A stretch of DNA of 64,000 nt from Candidatus Hydrogenedentota bacterium (GTDB taxonomy: Bacteria; Hydrogenedentota; Hydrogenedentia; Hydrogenedentales; SLHB01): positions 62,001 to 126,000 of the forward strand of contig JAKPDK010000172.1 of assembly GCA_029552745.1 (NCBI GenBank), written 5' to 3'. Numbering within the stretch: the first letter of the stretch is position 1; each line of letters starts with the position of its first letter. The notes beneath the pieces are model-generated. The model saw only the letters and a program-made list of their open reading frames with translations. It was not told the DNA's origin and did no database searches. Shown piece by piece: positions 51,429 to 62,189 of the stretch. A program made the position numbers and the translations under genes.

Positions 51429-53932
51429 GGCTGACGTACTCCGGGGGAACCTATATAGGCCTCTGTCGCTTCGACGTCTCGCGTTTCGGGATATGGTATC
51501 CGGCGGTGCCCGGCGACGACAAGCCGCTTGGTAATCACTTCACCAATCGTGTTCAGGTCCTTCAGTGTCAACGCACACTCATCAAATTGATGATCTTCCG
51601 ATCTAGCCCGTATAAGCTTATCTACCAGTTCCCGGATGCGCTCTTCATTAGGATTCTTCAACGATCGCACCGCTGATTCCGCCGCATCACATATCATCAA
51701 AATGGCTGTCTCTCTGCTCTGAGGACGAGGTCCCGGATATCGGAAATCTTCTTCACGCACATCACCGTGTTTCTGCTGTGCCAACGCCTGCTGATAAAAG
51801 AAACTGATGAGACACGTGCCGTGGTGTTCGAATATCGCATCAATCAACGGTTTGGGAAGATGGTGTTCGCGCGCCATTTCCGCACCTTCATACACATGGG
51901 AAGCGATCGCCCGAGCGCTCAGACGCGGAGATAGCATATCGTGAATATTGGGTCCCGTTTGATTCTCGGCAAAATATTCGGGACGCTTCAACTTGCCAAT
52001 GTCGTGGTAGTACGCGCAAACACGCGCTAACAGCCCATTGGCACCGATTGCCTCACTGGCTGCCTCCGCAAGTTGCCCCAACATGAGGCTATGGGCATAC
52101 GTTGCCGGTACTTCAATAGCCAAACGACTTAGCAATTCATTGTTGAGGTCCGAGTACTCCAAGAGTTGAATGTCCGTAGTAATCCCAAATAGATGTTCCA
52201 AAGAAGGAAGTAACGCAGGAACCATTAACAAACAGGCCGTTCCATTGAGTAATACAAGCACCATATTTCGTGACAGTTCATGGACGTGAGTACCTGAAGT
52301 CAATGTCACGGCTGCCGCGGCGATAACCCCTATCCCCATCGCTTTTAACGCTGCCCGCGTCATGTCGCTCCGCCGCCGTACCTTATAAATGCTGAAAATC
52401 CCGGCAAACGACATCGAGCTACCTACCACGAACAAGGGCCAGCTGTAGTTATATTGGATGGAAACGAGCACTGCGAGTAAAAGGGCGGTAACGGCGGCTA
52501 TCCTTGTGTTCAGAAGAATGGCAGATAGAATCCCCGCAACGGCAAGCGGTACCACACAACCGGAAGGCTCGATATAATAACTCACTCGTCCCAACAACAA
52601 TATGCCGATCTGCAGCAACAAGGTCAGAGACAAATCGCGAGTCATGGAGGCTTGGTGCTCTGGTACCAGTAAGGTCAACGATCGCACGAGACAAATGAGC
52701 ACAAGCCCTACCAAAACAGCATTCGCCAGTACGGATATGAGGACTCCGCGTGGCTCCTGCCCGCTCATTTTCTTCTCCATGTAGGTCTGATAATCCAACC
52801 GCGATTGCTCCGTCCACGGGTGTCCACGCTCCTGGATTGCCTGATCCCGTTCAATCCATTTTTCGACAGGCTCTACCTGCTTTCGGGCTGCCTCGCGGGC
52901 CCCTTCCGTGGTAACTGCGTCAAAAACCAGCGTTTCACCCAAACTTAACTGGGCAATCGCATAAGCCGCATTCTCCATTTCCAGGGCGTCGCCTGTTTCC
53001 TCTGGACTCGGTGCCTCAGGAGGAACGGCCGTGTTCCCTAATTTTATACGTTCCCGCAACATACGCCGCGCCGTCGTGATTACCGGTGCATCACTGCGCG
53101 CAAACTCCTCTGTTCGGGAATGGTCAAACATGGGTTTATCCCGTAGGATCTGAACACTCCGCGGTTCCCGATCCCGCGCCGTGCCGACACGACTTGCATC
53201 CGACGGCGTTTCCGGATTCAAGACGCCATAGTGCAGAGTGTATTCCAGTGCTCCCCGGGCAAGATCCGCAAGACGGTCAACATAAGCCAGTGTAATACCT
53301 CTTCCTCCAGGCAATGGTTTTAGGTTGACGACGGGTGCAGGCTGTCCCTCCGGAGCTTGCGCAAATTCTCTCTCGGGGATGGACTCCAAAGTGGGAGTCA
53401 GCCAAAGAGCCAAGGCGCGAGCGTCTGTGAGGTCTTGAAAAGGAGGTTTCCCGACAAGATCGGCGGCATACTTTTCCACCGCCGCCGCGACAATTTCTTG
53501 CGTCGGCTGCTGAGAATTGGACTCACGTAAGGCTTTAAAGATATGTTCCTGGAGAGGTTCCCGTTGAGACTTTATGAACGCGACTCGATCTTCAAAATCC
53601 TTCAGTCTGGCTTCCACCAAAGAACGGTCTACGCGATACGTGTCGGGTACTTTGGCTGCCGCTGCTTCCTGGGCTAGCCGCGTGGCTTCCAAATCCACCG
53701 TACGAAACCGAAAATCGGCTGTGATAGTTTCAGAAGCAAAACCCTCTGTTCGAACTACATAACCCGTGGGAGCTACTGACGTCCAGCGATGGGAAACCAA
53801 GCCGGTCATCACAACAAAAGCGGCAACAAGGACAACTACCCGAACCCACTCCTTCTTTGCAGAGGGTTGGGATGCACGTTGTGTTGAGCCGGCAGAACGC
53901 GGTTTTCTGCCGCGTATCCCGAAAAGACTCAT
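51425..53932 (-). CDS. PgpH-like 7TM-HD phosphohydrolase (cyclic di-AMP phosphodiesterase family)
   Basis: The 835 residues start with a basic tail and a membrane segment (about 32-50), then an extracellular domain of about 350 residues (7TMR-HDED type), a block of seven membrane segments (about 405-590), and a cytoplasmic HD domain (about 610-810) with YYHDIGKLKRPEYF, EHHG and a final Asp. In Listeria PgpH this HD domain hydrolyses cyclic di-AMP. The family also occurs in Gram-negative lineages where the substrate is not proven. It overlaps phoH and ybeY by 4 bases each. Confidence 0.9.
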   Translation of the reverse strand: MSLFGIRGRKPRSAGSTQRASQPSAKKEWVRVVVLVAAFVVMTGLVSHRWTSVAPTGYVVRTEGFASETITADFRFRTVDLEATRLAQEAAAAKVPDTYRVDRSLVEARLKDFEDRVAFIKSQREPLQEHIFKALRESNSQQPTQEIVAAAVEKYAADLVGKPPFQDLTDARALALWLTPTLESIPEREFAQAPEGQPAPVVNLKPLPGGRGITLAYVDRLADLARGALEYTLHYGVLNPETPSDASRVGTARDREPRSVQILRDKPMFDHSRTEEFARSDAPVITTARRMLRERIKLGNTAVPPEAPSPEETGDALEMENAAYAIAQLSLGETLVFDAVTTEGAREAARKQVEPVEKWIERDQAIQERGHPWTEQSRLDYQTYMEKKMSGQEPRGVLISVLANAVLVGLVLICLVRSLTLLVPEHQASMTRDLSLTLLLQIGILLLGRVSYYIEPSGCVVPLAVAGILSAILLNTRIAAVTALLLAVLVSIQYNYSWPLFVVGSSMSFAGIFSIYKVRRRSDMTRAALKAMGIGVIAAAAVTLTSGTHVHELSRNMVLVLLNGTACLLMVPALLPSLEHLFGITTDIQLLEYSDLNNELLSRLAIEVPATYAHSLMLGQLAEAASEAIGANGLLARVCAYYHDIGKLKRPEYFAENQTGPNIHDMLSPRLSARAIASHVYEGAEMAREHHLPKPLIDAIFEHHGTCLISFFYQQALAQQKHGDVREEDFRYPGPRPQSRETAILMICDAAESAVRSLKNPNEERIRELVDKLIRARSEDHQFDECALTLKDLNTIGEVITKRLVVAGHRRIPYPETRDVEATEAYIGSPGVRQP

Positions 53933-54948
53933 CAGGCTTCGCTCACACCCGAGGATGCATTGGTTCTACGCGCGGCACGCTGCACCTCGGAATCCGCCTC
54001 ATACGCATCCACTATCTCTTGTACCAGCGGATGACGAACCACATCCGCGCGCGAGAGGTGAACAATCGCCACCCCTTCCACAGACCGAAAGATTCGTTGA
54101 GCCTCAACCAAACCGGATTTCACACCCTTCGGTAGATCAATTTGAGTGACATCGCCCGTGATCACGGCTCGAGAGCCTTCTCCCAAACGAGTCAAAAACA
54201 TTTTCATTTGTTCGTTCGTGGTGTTTTGCGCTTCATCGAGAATCGCGAACGAATGACTCAAAGTCCGTCCCCTCATGAAAGCCAGGGGCGCCACCTCTAT
54301 CATCTCACGTTCAATCATTCGCTGTACCCGATCAAGGTCCACCATAGAATACAAGGCATCATAAAGAGGCCGTAGATAGGGATTAACCTTCTGTTGCAAA
54401 TCGCCGGGTAAAAAACCGAGACTTTCACCCGCTTCCACAGCAGGACGCGTCAACACCAGGCGATGCACCTCTTTGTTCATGAGCGCTGAAACTGCCGCTG
54501 CCATCGCCAGAAGCGTCTTACCCGTGCCCGCAGGCCCAATGGCAATGGTTACCGCATGTGTTTTGATCGCGTCGAGATACTTCATCTGCCCCCGTGTCCG
54601 GGGCTTGATCGCTATCTCTTTCCGGAGGCCACTGCCCACACCGCTCAAAATATGGCCCAGTTCGTCCGCTTGGTTGCGGCGTGCCTCGTTCAACACATAA
54701 GCCACATCAGCCAAATTGGGCACATGACCCGTCCTCACTGCAGCGAGCAACTCATCCAAAATCGCGCCCACCAATGAGGTATCACGCTCATTTCCCACGA
54801 TAACGACTTTTGCACCGCGGTCAATGATGCGAACGGGAGCCTCTTGTTGTATCCAGCGCCGAATTTCGCCGTTGCGCCCAAGTAATTTTACGGCCTCATC
54901 TTGGCTTTGAAGATGTATCTCGCGAACCAGTTGTGTTGTCCACTCCAT
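53932..54948 (-). CDS. phoH: PhoH family ATPase
   Basis: PhoH is a P-loop ATPase linked to RNA metabolism. The 338 residues have an N-terminal KH-like part and then GPAGTGKTLLAMAAAVSAL (Walker A), AILDEAQNTTNEQM (Walker B), LPGDLQQKVNPYLRPLYDAL and TGDVTQIDLP. Fully standard in length. The ATG lies 53 bases inside the end of the ftsB-like gene, so the start could be slightly further in, but the early residues fit the family. Confidence 0.95.
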   Translation of the reverse strand: MEWTTQLVREIHLQSQDEAVKLLGRNGEIRRWIQQEAPVRIIDRGAKVVIVGNERDTSLVGAILDELLAAVRTGHVPNLADVAYVLNEARRNQADELGHILSGVGSGLRKEIAIKPRTRGQMKYLDAIKTHAVTIAIGPAGTGKTLLAMAAAVSALMNKEVHRLVLTRPAVEAGESLGFLPGDLQQKVNPYLRPLYDALYSMVDLDRVQRMIEREMIEVAPLAFMRGRTLSHSFAILDEAQNTTNEQMKMFLTRLGEGSRAVITGDVTQIDLPKGVKSGLVEAQRIFRSVEGVAIVHLSRADVVRHPLVQEIVDAYEADSEVQRAARRTNASSGVSEA

Positions 54949-55261
54949 GTTCTGGGGCTGATAACGTCCTTTCTTCCGGAAGTTCGACCCGATACACCCG
55001 CTCGTTTACCCGCACCAGGTGCTTTGTGCGACGTATAGTCGCCTCGATCTCCACCGGATCATCGTCCAGAACGTCGACACGCTTTTGCAACGCATCGCGC
55101 TCTGCCAACAACGCATCGCGTTGTTGCTGCAAGGACTTAACCCCTTTTTCGATCTCTTTTTGAGCTTGGTACTTCTGAAACAGATCGCGCCCGTACACGT
55201 AGCTACTTGTCGCTACAACAGATAGCAACAGCGCCACCAGATATCTTCGTACCGAACTCAT
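54896..55261 (-). CDS. Septum formation initiator protein (FtsB/DivIC family)
   Basis: The 121 residues have a short N-terminus, one membrane segment (about 6-23), a coiled coil (about 33-65; KSLQQQRDALLAERDALQKR) and the FtsB-like end DPVEIEATIRRTKHLVRVNERVYRV. FtsB/DivIC proteins connect the divisome with septal synthesis. The C-terminal 30 residues are an unstructured extension that overlaps phoH by 53 bases. It directly follows enolase, a frequent neighbour of ftsB in proteobacteria. Confidence 0.85.
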   Translation of the reverse strand: MSSVRRYLVALLLSVVATSSYVYGRDLFQKYQAQKEIEKGVKSLQQQRDALLAERDALQKRVDVLDDDPVEIEATIRRTKHLVRVNERVYRVELPEERTLSAPEHGVDNTTGSRDTSSKPR

Positions 55262-55278
55262 AAAATTCTATTAACCGC

Positions 55279-56613
<1,335 letters not shown>

Positions 56614-56640
56614 TCAATTTCCTTTAACCTATTTCCTAAT

Positions 56641-56669
56641 AGTTTATCCTAAGAACCGTTTTCAAACAA
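56641..56669 (-). promoter_or_regulatory. Sigma-70-type promoter of eno
   Basis: TTGTTT, a 17-base spacer and TAAACT on the minus strand, with the predicted start near 56634 and a 45-base leader. Confidence 0.5.
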
Positions 56670-56682
56670 TGTTTTCTTTTCG

Positions 56683-57534
56683 TCAGCCCTTCCAGGGGAA
56701 CAAAAAGTCTCGAAACCCTCGATTCAGATAGTCGTCCTGTTCATCATGGAAAAAGGTTTCATAGTCTTCTCTAGTAAAACGGCGTTTGGTTATCGGTGAA
56801 AGTTTTACGCCCGATGACGAGCTCGATAACACTTCTATCGCCGCATATTTCCTTGACAATATCTCATAAAAACTACCTGTGAGAACGGCAAGAGCCGCCC
56901 CGTAGCCAAATACCAGAAAGGGAAATACAACCGCCCCCAAGACGGTCAATGCCAATACATGCAACATCACTACCAAAACGAGAAAAAAATTGTCAAGAGT
57001 CAGCAGCGCGGCAAGTCGAAATGTTGCAAACACGCCGGATTTCTTCTGAACCAAGGTTGGGAAAACAACCACTCCCGTCAATATACAAAAGAAAAGAAGC
57101 CACAAGGCGATCCCACTGATGCCATAAGCCAGCACGGGGAATGTCGATCCGAACTTCACGGCATAAAACCAGACGTTCACCCCCAGGCAGCTCAATAAGA
57201 AGCCATAAAAAAAGCCAAGACCTACAGCCCGCCGTGAATAAAGCCGAATACCTTCAAACATGGTTCTGATCGAACCATCCCGGGTGTCTATTAACTCTTT
57301 CACCATATGTGCCAAGCCTGCTGTCGCCACCGGCAGACCTACACAAACACCCAAAATGGCGAGAGGCACCCCCAGAAAAACTGATACAGACCGATCAGGC
57401 ACACAAAATGCCGCAAAACTTAACACGCAAAGGGGTAACCAGCAGACGAACCAAATTGCAGAAGCGATCATTAATTTTCCGAGATGGTCGTAACCCACCC
57501 AAAAAGCCATCTTCAAGGTTCGGCTGAGCATCAA
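56683..57534 (-). CDS. Six-transmembrane protein, DUF624-like appearance
   Basis: The 283 residues form about six membrane segments and end with a charged cytoplasmic tail (KLSPITKRRFTREDYETFF and DEQDDYLNRGFRDFLFPWKG). The N-terminal TLKMAFWVGYDHLGKLMIAS resembles DUF624/YesL-like proteins, which occur near glycan or secretion genes and have no known activity; this is only a resemblance. It lies between eno and the SurA-like gene on the same strand, 6 bases after the latter. Confidence 0.7.
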   Translation of the reverse strand: MMLSRTLKMAFWVGYDHLGKLMIASAIWFVCWLPLCVLSFAAFCVPDRSVSVFLGVPLAILGVCVGLPVATAGLAHMVKELIDTRDGSIRTMFEGIRLYSRRAVGLGFFYGFLLSCLGVNVWFYAVKFGSTFPVLAYGISGIALWLLFFCILTGVVVFPTLVQKKSGVFATFRLAALLTLDNFFLVLVVMLHVLALTVLGAVVFPFLVFGYGAALAVLTGSFYEILSRKYAAIEVLSSSSSGVKLSPITKRRFTREDYETFFHDEQDDYLNRGFRDFLFPWKG

Positions 57535-57540
57535 AACACA

Positions 57541-58515
57541 TTAATCAAGAAAAGTGCGTACCCGGCTGCGTTTGCGCAAGTCTGCCATCCATTTGTCATA
57601 TAACTTCTTGGCTTCCTGGGCGCGAAGAGCCGGCTCGATTTCTTTTCTTACCTCTTCCAGAGAGCGAAGGCCCGCCTCCCTTTTCGCGTCTACTCGAAGA
57701 AGATGCACACCGTTTTCTGTCTCTATAATGTCGCTGACCTGCCCGGGCTGCAAAGCAAAAGCAGCCTGTTCTAAAGCCTCCTGTAGGTCACCTCGTTTCA
57801 CCCATCCTATGATCCCGCCCTCTGCGGCGCCCGGAGCTTCCGAATGCGCTTGTGCCAAAGCTGCGAAATCTGCACCCGAGGCCAACTCCTCACGAAGTTG
57901 TTCCATGCGAGCACGCACTTCCGCCCGTTTTTGCGGATCCTTGGGTGCACTGAGAAATATCTGTCTTACTTGCACTTCTTCAGGCCGTTCAAATTCCGCC
58001 CGATGATCCTGATAGTACTGCATAACATCGGCTTCAGACACACTAACTGACTTGGAAAAGGCTTCCCGCTTATCCACGCTCATTTTGTACGCCAGTAACT
58101 GCTTACGCAGTCGCGTCCGCAATTCATTCATGGTTTCTCCAGAGGCTTGGAGGTCCTTTTGAAAATCATCTTCAGAGGGATAGAGCTTTCGTAACTCGGT
58201 TAACCGTTGCTCAATAAGGTCGTCCGAAACGTTTAGTCCAGCCAATAACGCTTCCCGATACAAGATCTTGTTATCAATCGCCTGCTCCAGGGTCGCGCGA
58301 ATCTGTTCCTCAACGCGTTGGTTATACACCTGTTCATTGGGCACGGTTCTGCGCAGTTCGGCAAGATATGGCCCCAGTTCCGTCATTACCTCGCTCAGAA
58401 GAATCACTTCAGTGTCTACGCTGGCAAGAACCTTGTCAATCAACTCGGTATAACCAGTCAATCCCGTGGAAAAAACTGCAACAAGAAGAAAACTAAAAAC
58501 GACTTTATGCCTCAC
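57541..58515 (-). CDS. SurA/PpiC-type peptidyl-prolyl isomerase
   Basis: The protein has a signal peptide (VVFSFLLVAVFSTGLTGYT), a SurA-like N-terminal chaperone domain (about 25-170; VDTEVILLSEVMTEL) and one parvulin domain (about 175-275; QVRQIFLSAPKDPQKRAEV, AAEGGIIGWVKRGDL, GQVSDIIETENGVHLLRV). SurA assists outer-membrane protein folding. One parvulin domain is present, where E. coli SurA has two. I chose the GTG at 58515, which has GGTGGAG 8 bases upstream and leads directly into the signal peptide; an ATG at 58551 is the alternative. Confidence 0.85.
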   Translation of the reverse strand: MRHKVVFSFLLVAVFSTGLTGYTELIDKVLASVDTEVILLSEVMTELGPYLAELRRTVPNEQVYNQRVEEQIRATLEQAIDNKILYREALLAGLNVSDDLIEQRLTELRKLYPSEDDFQKDLQASGETMNELRTRLRKQLLAYKMSVDKREAFSKSVSVSEADVMQYYQDHRAEFERPEEVQVRQIFLSAPKDPQKRAEVRARMEQLREELASGADFAALAQAHSEAPGAAEGGIIGWVKRGDLQEALEQAAFALQPGQVSDIIETENGVHLLRVDAKREAGLRSLEEVRKEIEPALRAQEAKKLYDKWMADLRKRSRVRTFLD

Positions 58516-58631
58516 GAATGTCACTCCACCGTTATCAAACCCATTTCCCATTCAGAAAACAATTCCCTAAATAACTTAACTTTACATAATATCGTAGCAT
58601 AACACAGCGACGAAACAAGTGACAATTTTTT

Positions 58632-58996
58632 GTATAAGTCCAGCATCCTTGGCATTTTTGTTATGTTCAATAGGAAGTGAACAGAGAACGTTGCACAAAG
58701 GTCATTAAAGGAAAGGCACCGACTTATGGCCCCCCAAAGCACGTTTGAGCCATTTATGCACCCCTAAAGCGTTTGTGATTACTCGTGTTTACGTACTACT
58801 TCCTCTTGCGCTATGACCCGACCTCTGTCATTGCGAAGAGTGCCGTAGGCACGACGTGGCAATGCCCTTAGGTATCCAGAGATTATTCCGACCTCTGCCG
58901 CACGCCCCCTTGCGCTGCGCGGTTCAAGGGCAACCGGGCGTATAAGCTTGGGCTTTCTCCGCGATGCAATATCAAACGTTTGTGAACTTGTGCAAT
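58632..58996 (+). repeat. Composite dispersed repeat, copy C
   Basis: Blocks shared with copies A and B are GTATAAGTCCAG (58632), TTTTTGTTATGTT (58655), GTCATTAAAGGAA (58702), ACTCGTGTTTACGTACTAC (58782), CTCTTGCGCT, CTGTCATTGCGAAGAGTGCC (58825) with GTGCC-loop-GGCAC, GACGTGGCAAT, GCGCGGTT and CCGGGCGTATAAGC (58936). It starts 117 bases upstream of the SurA-like GTG and fills the 500-base gap before the receiver-PilZ gene. I see no gene in the gap. Confidence 0.8.
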
Positions 58997-59023
58997 TTTT
59001 TGTAATACCCCTGACGTCCATCA

Positions 59024-59788
59024 CTAGATTTCTGGAAAACCTTCCAAAACCTCAAAAGCCGGGATGTAGGGAACGGGTTGAACCGTCTGCAGCCACGCAA
59101 GGAACGGCGCAAGAGTCTCTTCAGAGATATACTCAAACTCTACTCCGTAAAAGTACCCCTGCGCGTCACCATCACCTTCAAAACGTGCCCTCCAACGAAT
59201 CAATCCAATAGCCTCGAGCCGAGACAACTCCGAAGACTCCCAGTCTGCGCACACAGCCACGTGGTCGCCATGAGCGAGATGGAATTCCGTGGACTGAAAA
59301 CACATACCCCCACGTCCCAAATCTATGATTCGGGTACGACGACCCTCTTCAAGATCAGCAGCCGCAATGGTAACACGATACCATGGCACGTCCGCGGGAC
59401 GATTCTTCCACCTTTCTTCCAGAGGCGAGGTCAACCGGTACACACTTTCGACAAGGGCATGCAAAGAAAAAGGCTTGGTGAAAACTGCTTCAGCACCGCG
59501 CCGATACCCTTCAGCAGGGTTGATATCCGAAAAAGCCGAAACAAGAATGACCACAGGCGAAAAAACGTTTTCCTTCTTGAGCCGTTCCAGGAGTTCCAAG
59601 CCGTTCATCTCTTCCATTCGAATATCTGTAACAACCACATCAGGTTTATACACTTCAATTTTCTCGAGCGCGTCGATCCCGTTTTTTGCCTGATAAACTG
59701 GAAAACCTTTCATCTGAAATTCAAAGAACAACATCTCGCATAGGTCAGGTTCATCCTCGACCACGAGTATCCGCTTTTGATCCGTCAT
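59024..59788 (-). CDS. Response regulator with C-terminal PilZ domain
   Basis: The 254 residues join a receiver domain (about 5-120; ILVVEDEPDLCEMLFFEF, acceptor Asp in VVVTDIRM, TKPF lysine) and a PilZ domain (about 140-235; RRTRIIDLGRGGMCFQS and later WRARF..GYFYGVEFEYI). PilZ binds cyclic di-GMP through R-x3-R and D/N-x-S-x-x-G; here the second motif reads D-L-G-R-G-G, so binding is not certain. The ATG directly abuts the stop of the multi-PAS kinase (TAAATG), which is the likely partner. Confidence 0.88.
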   Translation of the reverse strand: MTDQKRILVVEDEPDLCEMLFFEFQMKGFPVYQAKNGIDALEKIEVYKPDVVVTDIRMEEMNGLELLERLKKENVFSPVVILVSAFSDINPAEGYRRGAEAVFTKPFSLHALVESVYRLTSPLEERWKNRPADVPWYRVTIAAADLEEGRRTRIIDLGRGGMCFQSTEFHLAHGDHVAVCADWESSELSRLEAIGLIRWRARFEGDGDAQGYFYGVEFEYISEETLAPFLAWLQTVQPVPYIPAFEVLEGFPEI

Positions 59789-62176
59789 TTAGGAACCTTT
59801 CTGCTTCGCAGTGCGATGTTGTTTACGCGGCAATCGTACAACAAACCGAGTATTAGGTGATTGTGTATCTAGGAAAAGCTGGCCATCATGTTTTTCGACG
59901 AGTGTCTTCGAAATGCTCAGACCCAACCCCGTGCCTTTTTGCGTAGATTTGGTCGTAAAAAACGCATCGAAAATCTTTTGAGTCATTTCTGCGGGAACAC
60001 CGGGACCACTGTCCGACACAGAAATCTCCACCCACTCTCCGGACCTCTCCAAGCGGACTTCCACCCAAGCACCTTTTCGGCCCACGGCCGCGTCAAAGGC
60101 GTTATTTAACAAATTAATCAAAACTTGAGCGATTTGAGTTTCCCTACCCTGAACCTCCATAGCATCCTCTGGGGCGACGAACCGCAACGCCACACCATAC
60201 GCCTTAAACCGTGTGCTACACAGGTCAATGGTATCAAGGATGAGGTCTCGTAACGAAACAGGAGAAAAGGGCTCGGACAAGCCTTCGCGAGAAAGCGCTC
60301 TCAGACCACGAACAATCCGCTCGATTCGTCCGACATTTCTTCGAATATGACCTGCCAAACGCCCCGCGTGCTCCGAGTCCAAAACTCCCGCCCTCAAAAA
60401 ATCTTCTAATTGCTCGCACGCCGCGGAAATCGTCGCCAGCGGATTATTAATCTCATGAGCAATATTCGCTGCCATCGTACCCAACGCAGACAACCGGGAT
60501 GCGGCAATCATCGCCATCTGATGTTCCACAAGTAACTCTTCCTGGCGCTTGCGTTCGGTAACATCGACAATGGTGACACGCACGTGCTTATGCTCCATTT
60601 CGGGCATACGCGTCATCAATATTTCACACTGAAACTCTTCCCCAGTTATCTTACGATGTACCCACTCAAAACGGACCGGTTTGCCCGACAACGCGGCGCG
60701 CATATGGGATCTTGCAACATCGGAAGATTTTCGTCCGTCGGGTTGGGTTTCCGGACTAAGGTCGAGCGGCCCGTACTCGAGCAACTGGGAGCGGTTCAGG
60801 CCAAAAAGGCGCGCCGCTACTCCGTTCGCGTCGACGAACTTTCCTGATTTCGCGTCAACCACCGCAATGCCGTAGGGAGCATATTCCACCAGCGTGCTGT
60901 ATCTCTTTTCACTGAGCCGCAGTTCTTTTTCCGCTTTCACAAGGCTTGTAATATCCACGGTATGAAGCAGGACGGAATCAGGAGAAACAAATGCATAATG
61001 CACATCGAGATACTTCATCTCCCCCGTGGACCTCAGCTGATAATCCATGCGACGCGAAAACGTCGATTGTTCTCTATAGCATCTCTCAATATCCGCCACA
61101 ATGTCCGGACGATCCGCATACAAATGGTGCAAGGAAATTCCTACAAGCCTTCTGATGCCGCCATGGGTCATCTCAACCCCGGCGTCGTTGAAGGAACTTA
61201 GAATAAAGTCGTTACCCACCTTTCTCCAGATATACGTAGGTACGGGAATGCTGCGCCATAACGCACGAAATCGTTCTTCGCTTGCCCGAAGCGCCGTCTC
61301 AATGTTTTTCTGAACCGTTATGTCCATTGCGGTGGCAGTAATGCCTTTGATGTTGTTCTCTTCGTCTCGCATTGCGGATATCGACATTAACGTCGGGAAG
61401 ACCGATCCGTCTTTTCGTTTGTGCCACACCTCCTCCACCGCAAACGCCATGTTCCTCTTAATTGTTTCATTGATACGGTTGACTTCCGCCATTTGTTCTT
61501 GCGTGTGCAGTATCGACACGTGTTTTCCTATCAACTCCTCCGGCTCATATCCATGCATTTTCGCAAAAGCACGGTTCACATAGATCAAGGTATCGTTGGA
61601 GTCGATGGCACCTACACCGTAATTAGCAGGCTCCACCACTGTTTGGAAAAACCGCGCCCTCTCTTGAAGTGTTCTTTTTTCCGTGTGGTCGGAAGTCAAT
61701 ATCAAAACCGCCGCAGGAACCGTTTCCTGTTCGCGCAACGGTTCTATCCGTGTCCGATACCAGCGCAACGCCCCCTTGATATCGATATATGACTCGTCAA
61801 TTACCGGCTTCCCCTGTTCCAACGCCCTTTGGACAAGCCCCAGGAGACAGACGGCATCTTCGGGACTAAAGAGTTCTTGAATGTTTCTACCCACAATTTC
61901 TTTCGGGGTGCGCTGCAACATGTTTGACGCAATCTCGTTTACGTATAAGAAAAAACCGTTTCGATCAACGACGGCAACACCCTTGCGAATCGCTGCGACA
62001 AGTCCTTCGAGAATGTATTCGGGAGGAAGGTTCCCCTTTGAAACAATATCCTTCACCCAATATTCCCCCTGGGCATAAGTCGTTGGTTCCCCTTGTTTAC
62101 TCGCTTCCATACTCGCTTTGAAAAACCTTATGTAATTCCAACAAACTTGACGTAAATTGGCGGCTGACACCTTCAT
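59789..62176 (-). CDS. Multi-PAS sensor histidine kinase
   Basis: The 795 residues contain about four PAS domains (about 55-175, 180-300, 305-420, 430-545; for example VNEIASNMLQRTPKEIVGRN and MHGYEPEELIGKHVSIL) and then a HisKA/HATPase core with IAHEINNPLATISAACEQL (His about 571), LINLLNNAFDAAVG, DSGPGVPAE and GTGLGLSISKTLVEK. No membrane segment is seen, so it is probably cytoplasmic. Each PAS could bind a different ligand; none is assignable. It is followed by the receiver-PilZ gene and preceded by udk with a 13-base gap. Confidence 0.93.
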   Translation of the reverse strand: MKVSAANLRQVCWNYIRFFKASMEASKQGEPTTYAQGEYWVKDIVSKGNLPPEYILEGLVAAIRKGVAVVDRNGFFLYVNEIASNMLQRTPKEIVGRNIQELFSPEDAVCLLGLVQRALEQGKPVIDESYIDIKGALRWYRTRIEPLREQETVPAAVLILTSDHTEKRTLQERARFFQTVVEPANYGVGAIDSNDTLIYVNRAFAKMHGYEPEELIGKHVSILHTQEQMAEVNRINETIKRNMAFAVEEVWHKRKDGSVFPTLMSISAMRDEENNIKGITATAMDITVQKNIETALRASEERFRALWRSIPVPTYIWRKVGNDFILSSFNDAGVEMTHGGIRRLVGISLHHLYADRPDIVADIERCYREQSTFSRRMDYQLRSTGEMKYLDVHYAFVSPDSVLLHTVDITSLVKAEKELRLSEKRYSTLVEYAPYGIAVVDAKSGKFVDANGVAARLFGLNRSQLLEYGPLDLSPETQPDGRKSSDVARSHMRAALSGKPVRFEWVHRKITGEEFQCEILMTRMPEMEHKHVRVTIVDVTERKRQEELLVEHQMAMIAASRLSALGTMAANIAHEINNPLATISAACEQLEDFLRAGVLDSEHAGRLAGHIRRNVGRIERIVRGLRALSREGLSEPFSPVSLRDLILDTIDLCSTRFKAYGVALRFVAPEDAMEVQGRETQIAQVLINLLNNAFDAAVGRKGAWVEVRLERSGEWVEISVSDSGPGVPAEMTQKIFDAFFTTKSTQKGTGLGLSISKTLVEKHDGQLFLDTQSPNTRFVVRLPRKQHRTAKQKGS

Positions 62177-62189
62177 CCAATACTGATTT

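Noticed and set aside
58619-58633. A third copy of the TGACAA/TTGTCA inverted repeat
   Set aside because: Only one half-site is intact (the other reads TTGTAT), and no sigma-54 promoter lies at the expected distance.
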